A stretch of DNA of 57,637 nucleotides from Candidatus Thioglobus sp. GTDB lineage: Bacteria; Pseudomonadota; Gammaproteobacteria; PS1; Pseudothioglobaceae. Positions 43,488 to 51,592 of this stretch are shown piece by piece (within the stretch, counting starts at the first letter, position 1; the number at the start of each line of letters is the position of its first letter). Both the position numbers and the translations under genes were made by a program. The notes under the pieces are model-generated. The model saw only the letters and a program-made list of their open reading frames with translations. It had not been told where the DNA came from and ran no database searches. Location of the stretch: assembly GCA_012959965.1 (NCBI GenBank), contig DUCF01000052.1:34394-92030 (forward strand). Reading direction: 5' to 3'.

Positions 43488-44846
43488 CTACAAGCTTCTC
43501 AAGTAGGAGTGGTATTCAAAATCTGTAACCGTTGATTCAAAACGTTGAATTTCCGATTCTTTAATTCGATGGTAAACTTTCTGAAACTGTTCGCCAAAAT
43601 AATCACCAACAAGTGCTGATTTTTTGGTCTTGTCATTTGCTTCACGCCAAGAAATACTTAAAGATGGCGGGTGTTGTTTGTGTGAATTGCCAACCGTTTC
43701 TGGATCAAGAGGTAACTTATTGATAATTCCGTCAAGAACACTGCTTAATATTGAGGCGAAAACAAGGTAAGGATTCGCATCAGCACTCGCTGCTCTGAAC
43801 TCTAATCGTGTCGCAGCAGCGGAGGCTTCCGGTAATCGTATGAGAGCTGTGCGGTTCTCATTACCCCAGCTCAATGTTGTTGGAGCGTGATTGCCGTTTG
43901 GCACAAGGCGGCGGTAAGAGTTTGCATGGGGCGCATAAAAAGACATTAATTCGGTTGTAGAATTCAGCAGGCCCGCAATAGCATGGGCAAAAATACCTTG
44001 CGGCTGTTTATTGTTGTCCATTGCAAAAAGGTTATTACCCTCTGCGTCAACAAGGCTCAAGTGAGCATGCATGCCATTTCCAGCTTCACGAGTGAATGGC
44101 TTCGCCATAAAGGTGGCATTTAAGTCGCATTGTTTTGCGCAGTTCTTAATCAATCTCTTCAGTAAGAAGGCCTGATCTGCCATTAACAAAGGGTCGCTGT
44201 GATGAAGTAAGTTGATCTCAAACTGAGACGGCGAGCATTCCTTAATGGCTGTTTCTGCAGGTATGCCTAACGCGTGTGCACTTTTTTCAACCAAAGTGAA
44301 AAACTTATCAAAGTCATCCATTTCGCCAAGATTCAACAGTTCGACATGTTCATATCTTCTATTCGTGCCCGGAATCAAAGGCATTTGTGGATGACCGTGT
44401 TCTGTTAGATTTTTATCAATGAGGTAGAATTCCATTTCTGGTGCAATTACAGGTTGTAGGTCCAATTCTTTGAATCGATCAAGAACACGCTGCAGTACGT
44501 GCCTTGGGTCAGCAAATACCGGCTGGCCGTTAGCGTCTTCCATACTCACCAGACATTGTGCTGTTTTTCTATCACACCAATCGGTCAATGCTAAGGAGCT
44601 AGCAACAGGTGTGCAAATAGCATCTGAGTCACCAGACATAACAAGTCCAGTGCCGTCTGGGTTGTCGCCCCATATGTCCAGTGCATAACTAGATAAAGGC
44701 ATTCTAAGGCCACCATCAAACGCCTTTATCAAAGTTTTAGGAGAGGCCCATTTTCCTCTAGGAACACCATTAAAGTCTACGTAGATAAACTCAACGCGCT
44801 CCACACCAGGATGTTCGTATAAAAATTCTTGCCCAATGTTTTTCAT
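43488..44846 (-). CDS. Gamma-glutamylpolyamine synthetase (glutamine synthetase family, PuuA-like)
   Basis: 452-residue glutamine synthetase-fold ligase. Recognised by FIYVDFNGVPRGKWAS near the N-terminus, IAPEMEFYLID (metal glutamates), and GNGMHAHLSL with RLVPNGNHAPTTLSWG in the catalytic barrel. Members next to polyamine genes attach glutamate to putrescine or spermidine using ATP. AGGA precedes the ATG at 44846; a longer reading of 22 codons is less likely. It is divergent from the GntR regulator and next to a TGTGATCACA site. Downstream on the same strand is the polyamine importer. True nitrogen-assimilating GlnA is unlikely because of context and divergent motifs. Confidence 0.87.
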   Translation of the reverse strand: MKNIGQEFLYEHPGVERVEFIYVDFNGVPRGKWASPKTLIKAFDGGLRMPLSSYALDIWGDNPDGTGLVMSGDSDAICTPVASSLALTDWCDRKTAQCLVSMEDANGQPVFADPRHVLQRVLDRFKELDLQPVIAPEMEFYLIDKNLTEHGHPQMPLIPGTNRRYEHVELLNLGEMDDFDKFFTLVEKSAHALGIPAETAIKECSPSQFEINLLHHSDPLLMADQAFLLKRLIKNCAKQCDLNATFMAKPFTREAGNGMHAHLSLVDAEGNNLFAMDNNKQPQGIFAHAIAGLLNSTTELMSFYAPHANSYRRLVPNGNHAPTTLSWGNENRTALIRLPEASAAATRLEFRAASADANPYLVFASILSSVLDGIINKLPLDPETVGNSHKQHPPSLSISWREANDKTKKSALVGDYFGEQFQKVYHRIKESEIQRFESTVTDFEYHSYLRSL

Positions 44847-44864
44847 TATTTTCCTGTTGTTTGT

Positions 44865-44909
44865 TGCACTAAATCCCGAGCCTAATGGGTTTTTATTGAA
44901 TTTAGTGCA
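44865..44909. promoter_or_regulatory. 10-bp inverted repeat upstream of the glutamine synthetase-like gene
   Basis: TGCACTAAAT at 44865-44874 is the exact reverse complement of ATTTAGTGCA at 44900-44909. It lies 19 to 63 bases before the start of the PuuA-like gene, within the divergent control region. It differs from the TGTGATCACA sites and may bind another regulator or form an RNA stem. Confidence 0.5.
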
Positions 44910-44955
44910 CACATTTCAAATTATTTATGAGATAATTCTACCATAAATTGAGATC

Positions 44956-44965
44956 TGTGATCACA
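44956..44965. promoter_or_regulatory. GntR-type operator, site A (TGTGATCACA)
   Basis: Perfect 10-base palindrome in the control region between the PuuA-like gene and the GntR regulator. It probably allows autoregulation and control of the divergent gene. It is one of only four copies found in the window. Confidence 0.72.
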
Positions 44966-45034
44966 AATTAATAAAAAAGTATGAAAGCGAAGATTGACAT
45001 TAAAATATTAAATGAAATTAGAAGGGTAAAAAAT

Positions 45035-45712
45035 ATGCCAAATAAAGCGTTTTCAAAAGTGAAGCCAAGACAACCCGCTCTTCCAGTTAATGAATGGGTG
45101 TATGCAACGTTGTGCGAGTTAATATTGCACGGCGAATTTGTTCCAGGGGTAACTATTACACTAAGGGGTATTGCTGAATCACTTGATGTTAGTCCAATGC
45201 CAGTCAGAGAGGCGGCCTCTAGGTTGATTTCCGAGGGGGCACTTGAGGTGTCTGTCAAAAGACGAATTAGTGTCTCACAAATGACCCAGGAAAAATTTGA
45301 TGAACTCGTTTTGGCCAGATTGAGCTTAGAGCCCGAGCTTGCGGCTTTGGCGTTGCCTTATATTGACTCAGAAAGACTTAAGTTATTGATAGACATTGAT
45401 AAGAAACTTGATGTTGCCATTTCCACCGGCAATATAGAAGACTACACAAAATATAATTGTCAGTTTCATTTTGGCATCTATGAGGCTGCACCTTCTCCCG
45501 TGCTTTTGCCAATTATTAAGAGTTTGTGGTTGCGCTTTTCACCCTTTTATCGAATTGTTGCTGGGCGTGCTGGTACGCAGACACTGGATGACTACCATGA
45601 GGCAGCGATTGACGCTATAAAGGCTGGAGATCCTGTTGCCCTTGCTAAGGCCATTCATGAGGACATTGAAGAGGGTATGGATATGTTAAATGAGTCTATC
45701 GGCACATCTTAG
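45035..45712 (+). CDS. GntR family regulator with FCD domain, polyamine regulon
   Basis: 225-residue regulator. The winged helix (about 15-75) contains LRGIAESLDVSPMPVREAASRLISEG, and the effector domain (about 85-220) is an all-helical FCD type with the metal-binding histidines in HFGIYEA and similar segments. GAAGGG precedes the ATG at 45035; an in-frame ATG at 44981 adds 18 residues but has a poor ribosome-binding site. It is flanked by TGTGATCACA palindromes, fitting the TGT/ACA half-sites preferred by FadR-type GntR proteins. It probably represses polyamine genes until an amine or glutamylated amine binds. Confidence 0.88.
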   Translation: MPNKAFSKVKPRQPALPVNEWVYATLCELILHGEFVPGVTITLRGIAESLDVSPMPVREAASRLISEGALEVSVKRRISVSQMTQEKFDELVLARLSLEPELAALALPYIDSERLKLLIDIDKKLDVAISTGNIEDYTKYNCQFHFGIYEAAPSPVLLPIIKSLWLRFSPFYRIVAGRAGTQTLDDYHEAAIDAIKAGDPVALAKAIHEDIEEGMDMLNESIGTS

Positions 45713-45748
45713 GCACCAAACCTTTAGCAACCCTCATTATTCATTATT

Positions 45749-45778
45749 CTTAATTATCATTTCCAAATGATTATTAAG
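45749..45778 (+). terminator. AT-rich hairpin after the GntR gene
   Basis: A 14-bp stem with one mismatch (CTTAATTATCATTT against AAATGATTATTAAG, two-base loop) starts 37 bases after the GntR stop and is followed by a T-rich tract. It is probably a terminator, though weak in GC. Confidence 0.5.
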
Positions 45779-45815
45779 TTCTTCTTGCTTTTTAGTTAAT
45801 TTATCTATATCATTT

Positions 45816-45831
45816 ATTTGTGATCACAAAT
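45816..45831. promoter_or_regulatory. GntR-type operator, site B (ATTTGTGATCACAAAT)
   Basis: Perfect 16-base palindrome 43 bases before the start of the aminotransferase gene. It shares the TGTGATCACA core with the other three sites and is well placed to block transcription of the four-gene operon. Confidence 0.75.
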
Positions 45832-45874
45832 TTGTGGTAAATCTTTTTGACTAATTTAGCTTTATGGAGTGAAT

Positions 45875-47248
45875 ATGACGATTGATACTTTAACATTACA
45901 ACAACAGGATGCCAAACACCACTTGCATCCTTTTAGTGATTTTCAATATCAAAACAAACCACACACCACACACATGATCAGCCGTGCTGAAGGTGTATAC
46001 ATTTTTGATAATGACGGCCGAAAAATCCTTGATGGAATGTCTGGGCTTTGGTGTGTCAACATGGGCTATGGTAATCAATCGGTGCACAAGGCAGTGATTG
46101 AACAAATGGAAAAGCTGGTCTATTACAACACTTTTTTTGGCACCAGTCATCCCCCGGTCGTAAGGCTCTCTGAAATGATTGCTGACGTTACTCCTGAAGG
46201 AATGAATCAAATATTTTTTACGGGTTCAGGGTCTGAGGCAAATGACACCATGATGAGACTTGTTCGCCATTATTGGGCGTCAAAAGGCACACCTTCAAAG
46301 TCGATTATTATCAGTCGAAAGAACGCCTATCACGGGTCAACTATGGCGGGCGCTAGTTTGGGGGGTATGAGTGCAATGCATGCTCAAGGTGGCCTGCCAA
46401 TTCCTGGTATTGTACATATTGATCAACCTTATTATTATGAGGCTTGTGTTGAGGCTGGCGAGGCTATTGATCGCGCTGAATTTGGCAGGCAAGCTGCCCA
46501 GGCACTTGAGATTCAAATTGATGAACTGGGCGAAGACAATGTTGCAGCCTTTATTGCCGAACCGATTCAAGGTGCTGGCGGCGTCATTATTCCTCCAGAA
46601 ACGTACTGGCCAGAAATTGATCGTATTTGCAAAGAGCGCAATATATTACTTGTCGCCGACGAAGTTATTTGTGGTTTTGGCAGGACAGGCGAGTGGTTTG
46701 GCTCAGATTATTATAATATCAAACCCGACATGATGCCGTTTGCTAAGGGTGTTACCTCTGGTTACCTACCGTTGGGTGGGCTTGTTGTGAGTGATGAGAT
46801 AGTGTCAGTTCTACGTGACGCTAAAGTCGAGTTGGCTCATGGGTATACCTATTCAGCGCACCCAACGTGTGCCGCAGCGGCAATTGCCAATATTGAGTTA
46901 ATGCATGAATGCAATATTATCGACAGGGTAAAGAATGGTGTTGGGCCATATTTATCGAATAAGTGGAAGTCACTAGAGGAGCACCCGCTTGTGGGCGAGG
47001 CGAGAAGTTTGGGTATGTTGGCGGCCATTGAAATTGTTAAAGATAAAGATAATTTTATTCGACATGAAAATTCTAGTGAAGTCGCTGGTATTTGTCGTGA
47101 TCATTGTTTTGCTAATGGGCTAGTGATGAGAGCGGTCGGAAATAAAATGATTATCGCACCGCCACTTGTTTGCACCAATAGTGAAATAGATGAGATCCTT
47201 GAAAAAGTATGGCAATCTCTGGATATGACTGCAGCGAGCATTCGCTAG
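45875..47248 (+). CDS. Putrescine-type class III aminotransferase (SpuC-like)
   Basis: 457-residue PLP aminotransferase of the SpuC/putrescine:pyruvate type. The N-terminal HLHPFSDFQ and LDGMSGLWCVNMGYG, FFTGSGSEANDTMMR, VADEVICGFGRTGEWFG (D262) and K291 in FAKGVTSGYLPLGG are diagnostic. It would convert putrescine to 4-aminobutanal. The start at 45875 has GGAG five bases upstream. It heads an operon with two PuuB-like oxidases and an aldehyde dehydrogenase under operator site B. Beta-alanine and omega-amino acid aminotransferases are the close alternatives. Confidence 0.87.
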   Translation: MTIDTLTLQQQDAKHHLHPFSDFQYQNKPHTTHMISRAEGVYIFDNDGRKILDGMSGLWCVNMGYGNQSVHKAVIEQMEKLVYYNTFFGTSHPPVVRLSEMIADVTPEGMNQIFFTGSGSEANDTMMRLVRHYWASKGTPSKSIIISRKNAYHGSTMAGASLGGMSAMHAQGGLPIPGIVHIDQPYYYEACVEAGEAIDRAEFGRQAAQALEIQIDELGEDNVAAFIAEPIQGAGGVIIPPETYWPEIDRICKERNILLVADEVICGFGRTGEWFGSDYYNIKPDMMPFAKGVTSGYLPLGGLVVSDEIVSVLRDAKVELAHGYTYSAHPTCAAAAIANIELMHECNIIDRVKNGVGPYLSNKWKSLEEHPLVGEARSLGMLAAIEIVKDKDNFIRHENSSEVAGICRDHCFANGLVMRAVGNKMIIAPPLVCTNSEIDEILEKVWQSLDMTAASIR

Positions 47249-48531
47249 GCTGGACGTACAAAGTGCAATCCTATTACCAGGCCAGTGCAAATATAACCAT
47301 TGAGAAAGACCCTCTTAGTGAGGATGTGCACGCCGATATTTGTGTGATAGGTGGTGGTTACACCGGCCTGTCTACTGCCTTGTATCTTGCAAAAAATGGT
47401 ATTAAGGTTGTTGTACTTGAGGCCAATAAACTAGCCTCAGGTGCCTCAGGCGCAAATGGTGGGCAAGTTTCTGGTGGCATGAGGCGTGACCAGTTCTATC
47501 TTGAAAAAACATTGGGTTTTACTAAGGCTAAAACGTTGTGGACTATTGGTGAAAATGCAAAGATGCATGTAAATTCATTAATCGATGAATATCAAATCGA
47601 GTGCGACTATAAGAGTGGTATTGCACATCCAAATCACAAGCAAAAGTTTTGCGATGAATCGAAGGCATATGTTGATTACATGAATCAAACTTATGAATAC
47701 AAAGACATAAGCTATATAGATGACTCACAGATGCGAGAAATGACGGGCTCTGATACTTATTATGGCGGTTCTTATGATAAATCTGAGGCACAACTACACC
47801 CTCTTAATTACGCACTTGGCATCGCGAAGGCAGCCTTGAACTTGGGCGTCAATATATACGAGAACAGTCGTGTGATATCCTACAAAGAGCAACAAGGCTC
47901 GATGAATGTTCAGTGCTCAAAAGGGAGTGTTATCGCTGACCGTGTTGTTTTGGCTTGCAATGGCTATTTGGGCGCTCTTGAAAAAAGGCTGGACGCCAAA
48001 ATTTTGCCAATGAACAACTATATCATTGCGACCAAGCCCTTGAGCGAGGAGACTGTGCGTAGGATTAATCCAAGGGACATAGCTTTTGCAGATTCTCGTT
48101 TTGTTGTGAATTATTTTCGCCTGAGTGCGGACAAGCGCTTGCTATTTGGTGGTGGCGAGAATTATTCAACAAGCTTATCAAATAGAATTTTGCCCATCGT
48201 GACTAAACCTCTGACTGTTGTTTATCCTTTTTTGAAGGATGTACAAATTGATTATGCATGGGGCGGAAAGCTGGCGATAACAATGAACCGTCTGCCATAT
48301 TTTAAGTCGCTATTTGGTGGTAAGGTGCTTTCAGCTCAAGGATATTCTGGTCAGGGTGTTGCTCTAGCAAGTTATGCCGGAAAAATCATCGCAGACAAAG
48401 TTTGCGATTCTGGAGATGTGTTTGATGTGATTTCGAATATTTCGATTCCCAGTTTCCCTGGAGGTCGGCTTCTACGTAGTCCAACAATGAAAATCGGGAT
48501 GGCATACGGCGCCATACTGGATCGAATATAA
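47209..48531 (+). CDS. FAD-dependent gamma-glutamylpolyamine oxidoreductase (PuuB-like, copy 1)
   Basis: DAO-family flavoprotein with SYYQASANI and DICVIGGGYTGLSTALYLAKNG for FAD binding. The flavin-contact motif is GASGANGGQ, where most PuuB/PauB proteins have GASGRNGGQ. Late motifs are RLSADKRLLFGGGENY and SAQGYSGQGVALASYAGKI. It oxidises the glutamylated amine, or the amine itself, to an aldehyde. The start is uncertain: ATG 47209 overlaps the aminotransferase by 40 bases, while GTG 47263 lies 14 bases after its stop and fits the family's N-terminus better. Neither has a strong ribosome-binding site. Confidence 0.86.
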   Translation: MAISGYDCSEHSLGWTYKVQSYYQASANITIEKDPLSEDVHADICVIGGGYTGLSTALYLAKNGIKVVVLEANKLASGASGANGGQVSGGMRRDQFYLEKTLGFTKAKTLWTIGENAKMHVNSLIDEYQIECDYKSGIAHPNHKQKFCDESKAYVDYMNQTYEYKDISYIDDSQMREMTGSDTYYGGSYDKSEAQLHPLNYALGIAKAALNLGVNIYENSRVISYKEQQGSMNVQCSKGSVIADRVVLACNGYLGALEKRLDAKILPMNNYIIATKPLSEETVRRINPRDIAFADSRFVVNYFRLSADKRLLFGGGENYSTSLSNRILPIVTKPLTVVYPFLKDVQIDYAWGGKLAITMNRLPYFKSLFGGKVLSAQGYSGQGVALASYAGKIIADKVCDSGDVFDVISNISIPSFPGGRLLRSPTMKIGMAYGAILDRI

Positions 48532-48545
48532 ATCTAAGGAGTGGA

Positions 48546-49961
48546 ATGTTAAATTTAACAAATTTTTATATCAATGGTCAGTGGACTAAGCCCATAAAAA
48601 GTCAAGAATTTATTGCAACAAATCCTGCAACACAGGGATCGATTGCAACGATAAGTCTGGGCTCAGGTGCAGATGTTGATCGAGCCGTTGAGTCTGCTCG
48701 TGAGGCCTTTAAGGGTTTTTCAAGAACCACTGTTGATGAGCGCTTGGCGTTGCTTCAGAAATTGCTAGATATATATATGGATCGCTATGAAGAGATGGCA
48801 CAAGCTATCACTTTGGAGATGGGTGCGCCGATAGAATTTTCTCGAAACAACCAAGCGGCTTGCGGTAGTGGCCACATCAAGGCTGCTATTGATGCTTTAA
48901 GGAATTACGCTTTTGACCAGCCAATGAAATCTGGCCATGTATATAGAGAGGCAATTGGCGTTTGTGGTTTGATTACGCCGTGGAATTGGCCAATAAACCA
49001 AATTGCATGCAAGGTTGCACCAGCACTTGCAACAGGCTGCACTGTGGTCCTAAAAGCTAGCGAACTTGCACCATTATCAAGCCACCTATTCGCGGAAATG
49101 GTGGATCAAGCAGGCTATCCTAAGGGTGTGTTTAACCTAGTTGATGGTCTTGGGCCAGAGGTTGGTGCTGCTATTTCTTCTCACGCGGACATTGATATGG
49201 TGTCATTTACAGGTTCTACTGAGGCCGGCATTGCAGTGAGTAAGGCGGCCTCTGAAACGGTGAAGCGAGTGTGCCTAGAGCTGGGCGGAAAGTCACCAAA
49301 TATTATTCTTGATCATGAAAAATATCAAAAGGCAGTTGAGGGTGGTGTTGCATCGTGCTTTAGAAATACTGGCCAATCATGCAATGCACCGACAAGAATG
49401 TTGGTGCCTGAGCATCGCTATGAAGAGGCTATCGAGTATGCCAAAGAGTTTGTCGGACAAATGACGCTTGGTGATCCAAGTGACGAGGCGACAATAATCG
49501 GTCCAATTGTCAGCGAGACACATTTTGATCGCGTGCAATCTTATATGGATATTGCTCTTAATGAGGGAGCGCGACTGATATTTGGTGGTCCTGGTAAGCC
49601 GGAAGGTTTTGAAAAGGGCAATTACACAAAACCAACTTTATTCGCCGATGTTAATAACGACATGAGAATTGTTCAAGAAGAGGTGTTTGGTCCGGTGCTG
49701 TGTATTCAATCGTTCGGTAGTGTTGATCAAGCCATTGAAATGGCTAATGACAGCCAGTTTGGATTGGCGGCATATATTTCTGGCGCGAAGGATGAAATTA
49801 TGCCGATAGCGCACCAATTGCGCGCAGGCATGATTGCACTGAATGGTGATAGTCAAGGTTTTGATTGTCCATTTGGAGGCTATAAACAATCTGGCAATGG
49901 CCGAGAATGGGGTGAGTTTGGCTTTGAAGATTACTTAGAAATTAAAACAATTGCGGGTTAA
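48546..49961 (+). CDS. Aldehyde dehydrogenase (amino-aldehyde / glutamyl-amino-aldehyde)
   Basis: 471-residue NAD(P)+-dependent aldehyde dehydrogenase. Markers are ITPWNWPINQIACK at 143-156, catalytic E245 in LELGGKSPN and nucleophile C279 in RNTGQSCNAPTRM. Located between two PuuB-like oxidases, it should oxidise 4-aminobutanal or its gamma-glutamyl form to GABA or glutamyl-GABA (the PuuC/PauC step). AAGGAGTGG precedes the ATG. The stop codon lies within an 11-base tandem duplication (49949-49970). Confidence 0.9.
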   Translation: MLNLTNFYINGQWTKPIKSQEFIATNPATQGSIATISLGSGADVDRAVESAREAFKGFSRTTVDERLALLQKLLDIYMDRYEEMAQAITLEMGAPIEFSRNNQAACGSGHIKAAIDALRNYAFDQPMKSGHVYREAIGVCGLITPWNWPINQIACKVAPALATGCTVVLKASELAPLSSHLFAEMVDQAGYPKGVFNLVDGLGPEVGAAISSHADIDMVSFTGSTEAGIAVSKAASETVKRVCLELGGKSPNIILDHEKYQKAVEGGVASCFRNTGQSCNAPTRMLVPEHRYEEAIEYAKEFVGQMTLGDPSDEATIIGPIVSETHFDRVQSYMDIALNEGARLIFGGPGKPEGFEKGNYTKPTLFADVNNDMRIVQEEVFGPVLCIQSFGSVDQAIEMANDSQFGLAAYISGAKDEIMPIAHQLRAGMIALNGDSQGFDCPFGGYKQSGNGREWGEFGFEDYLEIKTIAG

Positions 49962-49970
49962 TTGCGGGTT
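49949..49970 (+). repeat. 11-base tandem duplication across the aldehyde dehydrogenase stop
   Basis: AATTGCGGGTT occurs twice head to tail, the stop codon TAA bridging the two copies. The second copy lies just before the next gene, where a ribosome-binding site would be expected. Confidence 0.8.
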
Positions 49971-49981
49971 AAAAAAATAGA

Positions 49982-51292
49982 ATGGCACAACAGAACAAAC
50001 ATTATGCGGGTAACTGCGATCATACGGGTAGTTATTACGCCTCATCAGCTAACAATAAAAGTTTCAGAAAGCAACTTGTGGGCGACCATGAAGTGGAAAT
50101 CTGTGTTGTAGGTGGTGGTTATAGCGGTCTTTCAGCCGCGTTACACTTGGCTGAAAAAGGCCATCAAGTCAGCCTCATTGAAGGCGCAAGAATAGGTTGG
50201 GGCGCTTCTGGCCGCAACGGCGGACAAATTGTTAATGGTTTAAATGCAAGCTTGGGCGTGATTGAAAAACGCTACGGAAATGAGTTTGCATCATTTGTGG
50301 GCAAACTTGTTCAAGAGGGCGGCCAAATTATTCGTGGCAATATCTCCAAATACAATATTCAGTGCGATCTAAAAGAAGGCAATCTTTTTGCAGCTTATAC
50401 TCAAAAGCACTTGCGTGAGCTAGAGGCAAAGCAAAAACTTTGGCGAAGCCATGGTATGGATGACCATGAAATGGTGAGTAAGTCGGATATGCATCAGTTT
50501 GTTGGTAGTGATGTGTATAGCGGCGGCATGATTGATAAAACTGGAGGCCATATCCATCCTCTTAATTTGGCACTGGGTGAAGCTACGGCAATCGAATCAA
50601 ATGGTGGTAGAATTTTTGAAATGACTCGCATGCAGTCTATGAAAACACAAGGTCAAGATATTGTTGTAACAACAGATAAAGGAACGATTTGTTGTAAAAA
50701 ATTGGTGATTTGTGGTAATGCTTATTTGGGCAAGGTTATTCCAAAACTAACCTCAAGAGTGATGCCGGTTTCTACCCAAATTCTTGCAACGAAGCCATTG
50801 AGCGATGATTTAGCAAATGAACTTTTACCAATGGATATGTGCGTTGAAGATGTTCGCTACATTCTAGATTACTACAGATTATCTGCAGACAAGCGTCTGC
50901 TATTTGGCGGCGGCACCGTTTACGGTGGCTCAGATCCTAAAGATATAGTTGCCAAATTAAGACCCAATATGGAAAAAGTCTTTCCGCAACTGAAAGGCAT
51001 ACAAGTGGATCACGCTTGGAGTGGAAATTTTGCCTTATCTTTCTCGCGTGTTCCGCAGATGGGCCGCTTGGATAATAATGTCTATTTTGCTCATGGCTAC
51101 AGTGGTCACGGCGTTACCGGCTCACATTTATTTGGACGCATTCTCTCGGAAGCAATTGATGGTGATACCAAGCGTTTTGATGAGTTTGCCAAAGTGCCAT
51201 GGATCCCCTTCCCAGGTGGGAGGTCGCTCAGGGTGCCTTACTCAGTTGCCGGATCTTGGTGGTATGGCTTGCGTGACACGCTGGGTTTATAG
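49982..51292 (+). CDS. FAD-dependent gamma-glutamylpolyamine oxidoreductase (PuuB/PauB-like, copy 2)
   Basis: 436-residue flavoprotein, closer to canonical PuuB than copy 1: YYASSANN at the N-terminus, VCVVGGGYSGLSAALHLAEKG-type dinucleotide site, the standard GASGRNGGQ flavin motif, and DYYRLSADKRLLFGGGTVYGG followed by FAHGYSGHGVTGSHLFG near the C-terminus. It follows the aldehyde dehydrogenase by 20 bases without an evident ribosome-binding site. Two paralogues in one operon suggest split specificity, for example putrescine against spermidine or cadaverine adducts. Confidence 0.88.
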   Translation: MAQQNKHYAGNCDHTGSYYASSANNKSFRKQLVGDHEVEICVVGGGYSGLSAALHLAEKGHQVSLIEGARIGWGASGRNGGQIVNGLNASLGVIEKRYGNEFASFVGKLVQEGGQIIRGNISKYNIQCDLKEGNLFAAYTQKHLRELEAKQKLWRSHGMDDHEMVSKSDMHQFVGSDVYSGGMIDKTGGHIHPLNLALGEATAIESNGGRIFEMTRMQSMKTQGQDIVVTTDKGTICCKKLVICGNAYLGKVIPKLTSRVMPVSTQILATKPLSDDLANELLPMDMCVEDVRYILDYYRLSADKRLLFGGGTVYGGSDPKDIVAKLRPNMEKVFPQLKGIQVDHAWSGNFALSFSRVPQMGRLDNNVYFAHGYSGHGVTGSHLFGRILSEAIDGDTKRFDEFAKVPWIPFPGGRSLRVPYSVAGSWWYGLRDTLGL

Positions 51293-51584
51293 AAATAATT
51301 CTATCCAGTGGCTTGTTTTGAGTGTTAGAGAAGAATGTTTGCGCATGGTAGGGTATGCTAATTCCTAGCTTTTGTAAAAAATACAAATATAGTTGGTTCA
51401 AATATACCTCTCGATGTTCTTGAAAGTCTAAAAACCATTGTCGAGGATGAATTAACAGCGATCGATACGATAAATCACGGTATAAATCATTTGTGTGGGC
51501 GGAAATTATTGGCGATGAACAAACCTATATCACTCAATAGTGTCCAGTCATTTAATGACGATCTAAAAGCGCTAGTTACTCATC
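51293..51584. other. Intergenic region with a probable gene remnant
   Basis: Apart from the decayed open frame described at 51362-51592, no gene, operator palindrome or clear terminator is visible between the second PuuB-like gene and agmatinase. Confidence 0.5.
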
Positions 51585-51592
51585 TTAGGTAG
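51362..51592 (+). pseudogene. Possible remnant of a polyprenyl diphosphate synthase gene
   Basis: A 76-codon open stretch without a start codon. It contains LDVLESLKTIVEDELTAIDT and then INHLCGRKLLAMN. The first resembles the N-terminal helix of IspB-type polyprenyl synthases. The second could be their GGKRLRPLLAM motif after a small deletion. It ends in an unrelated tail and overlaps the agmatinase stop. Recognition is by eye and weak; it could instead be random open sequence. Confidence 0.3.
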
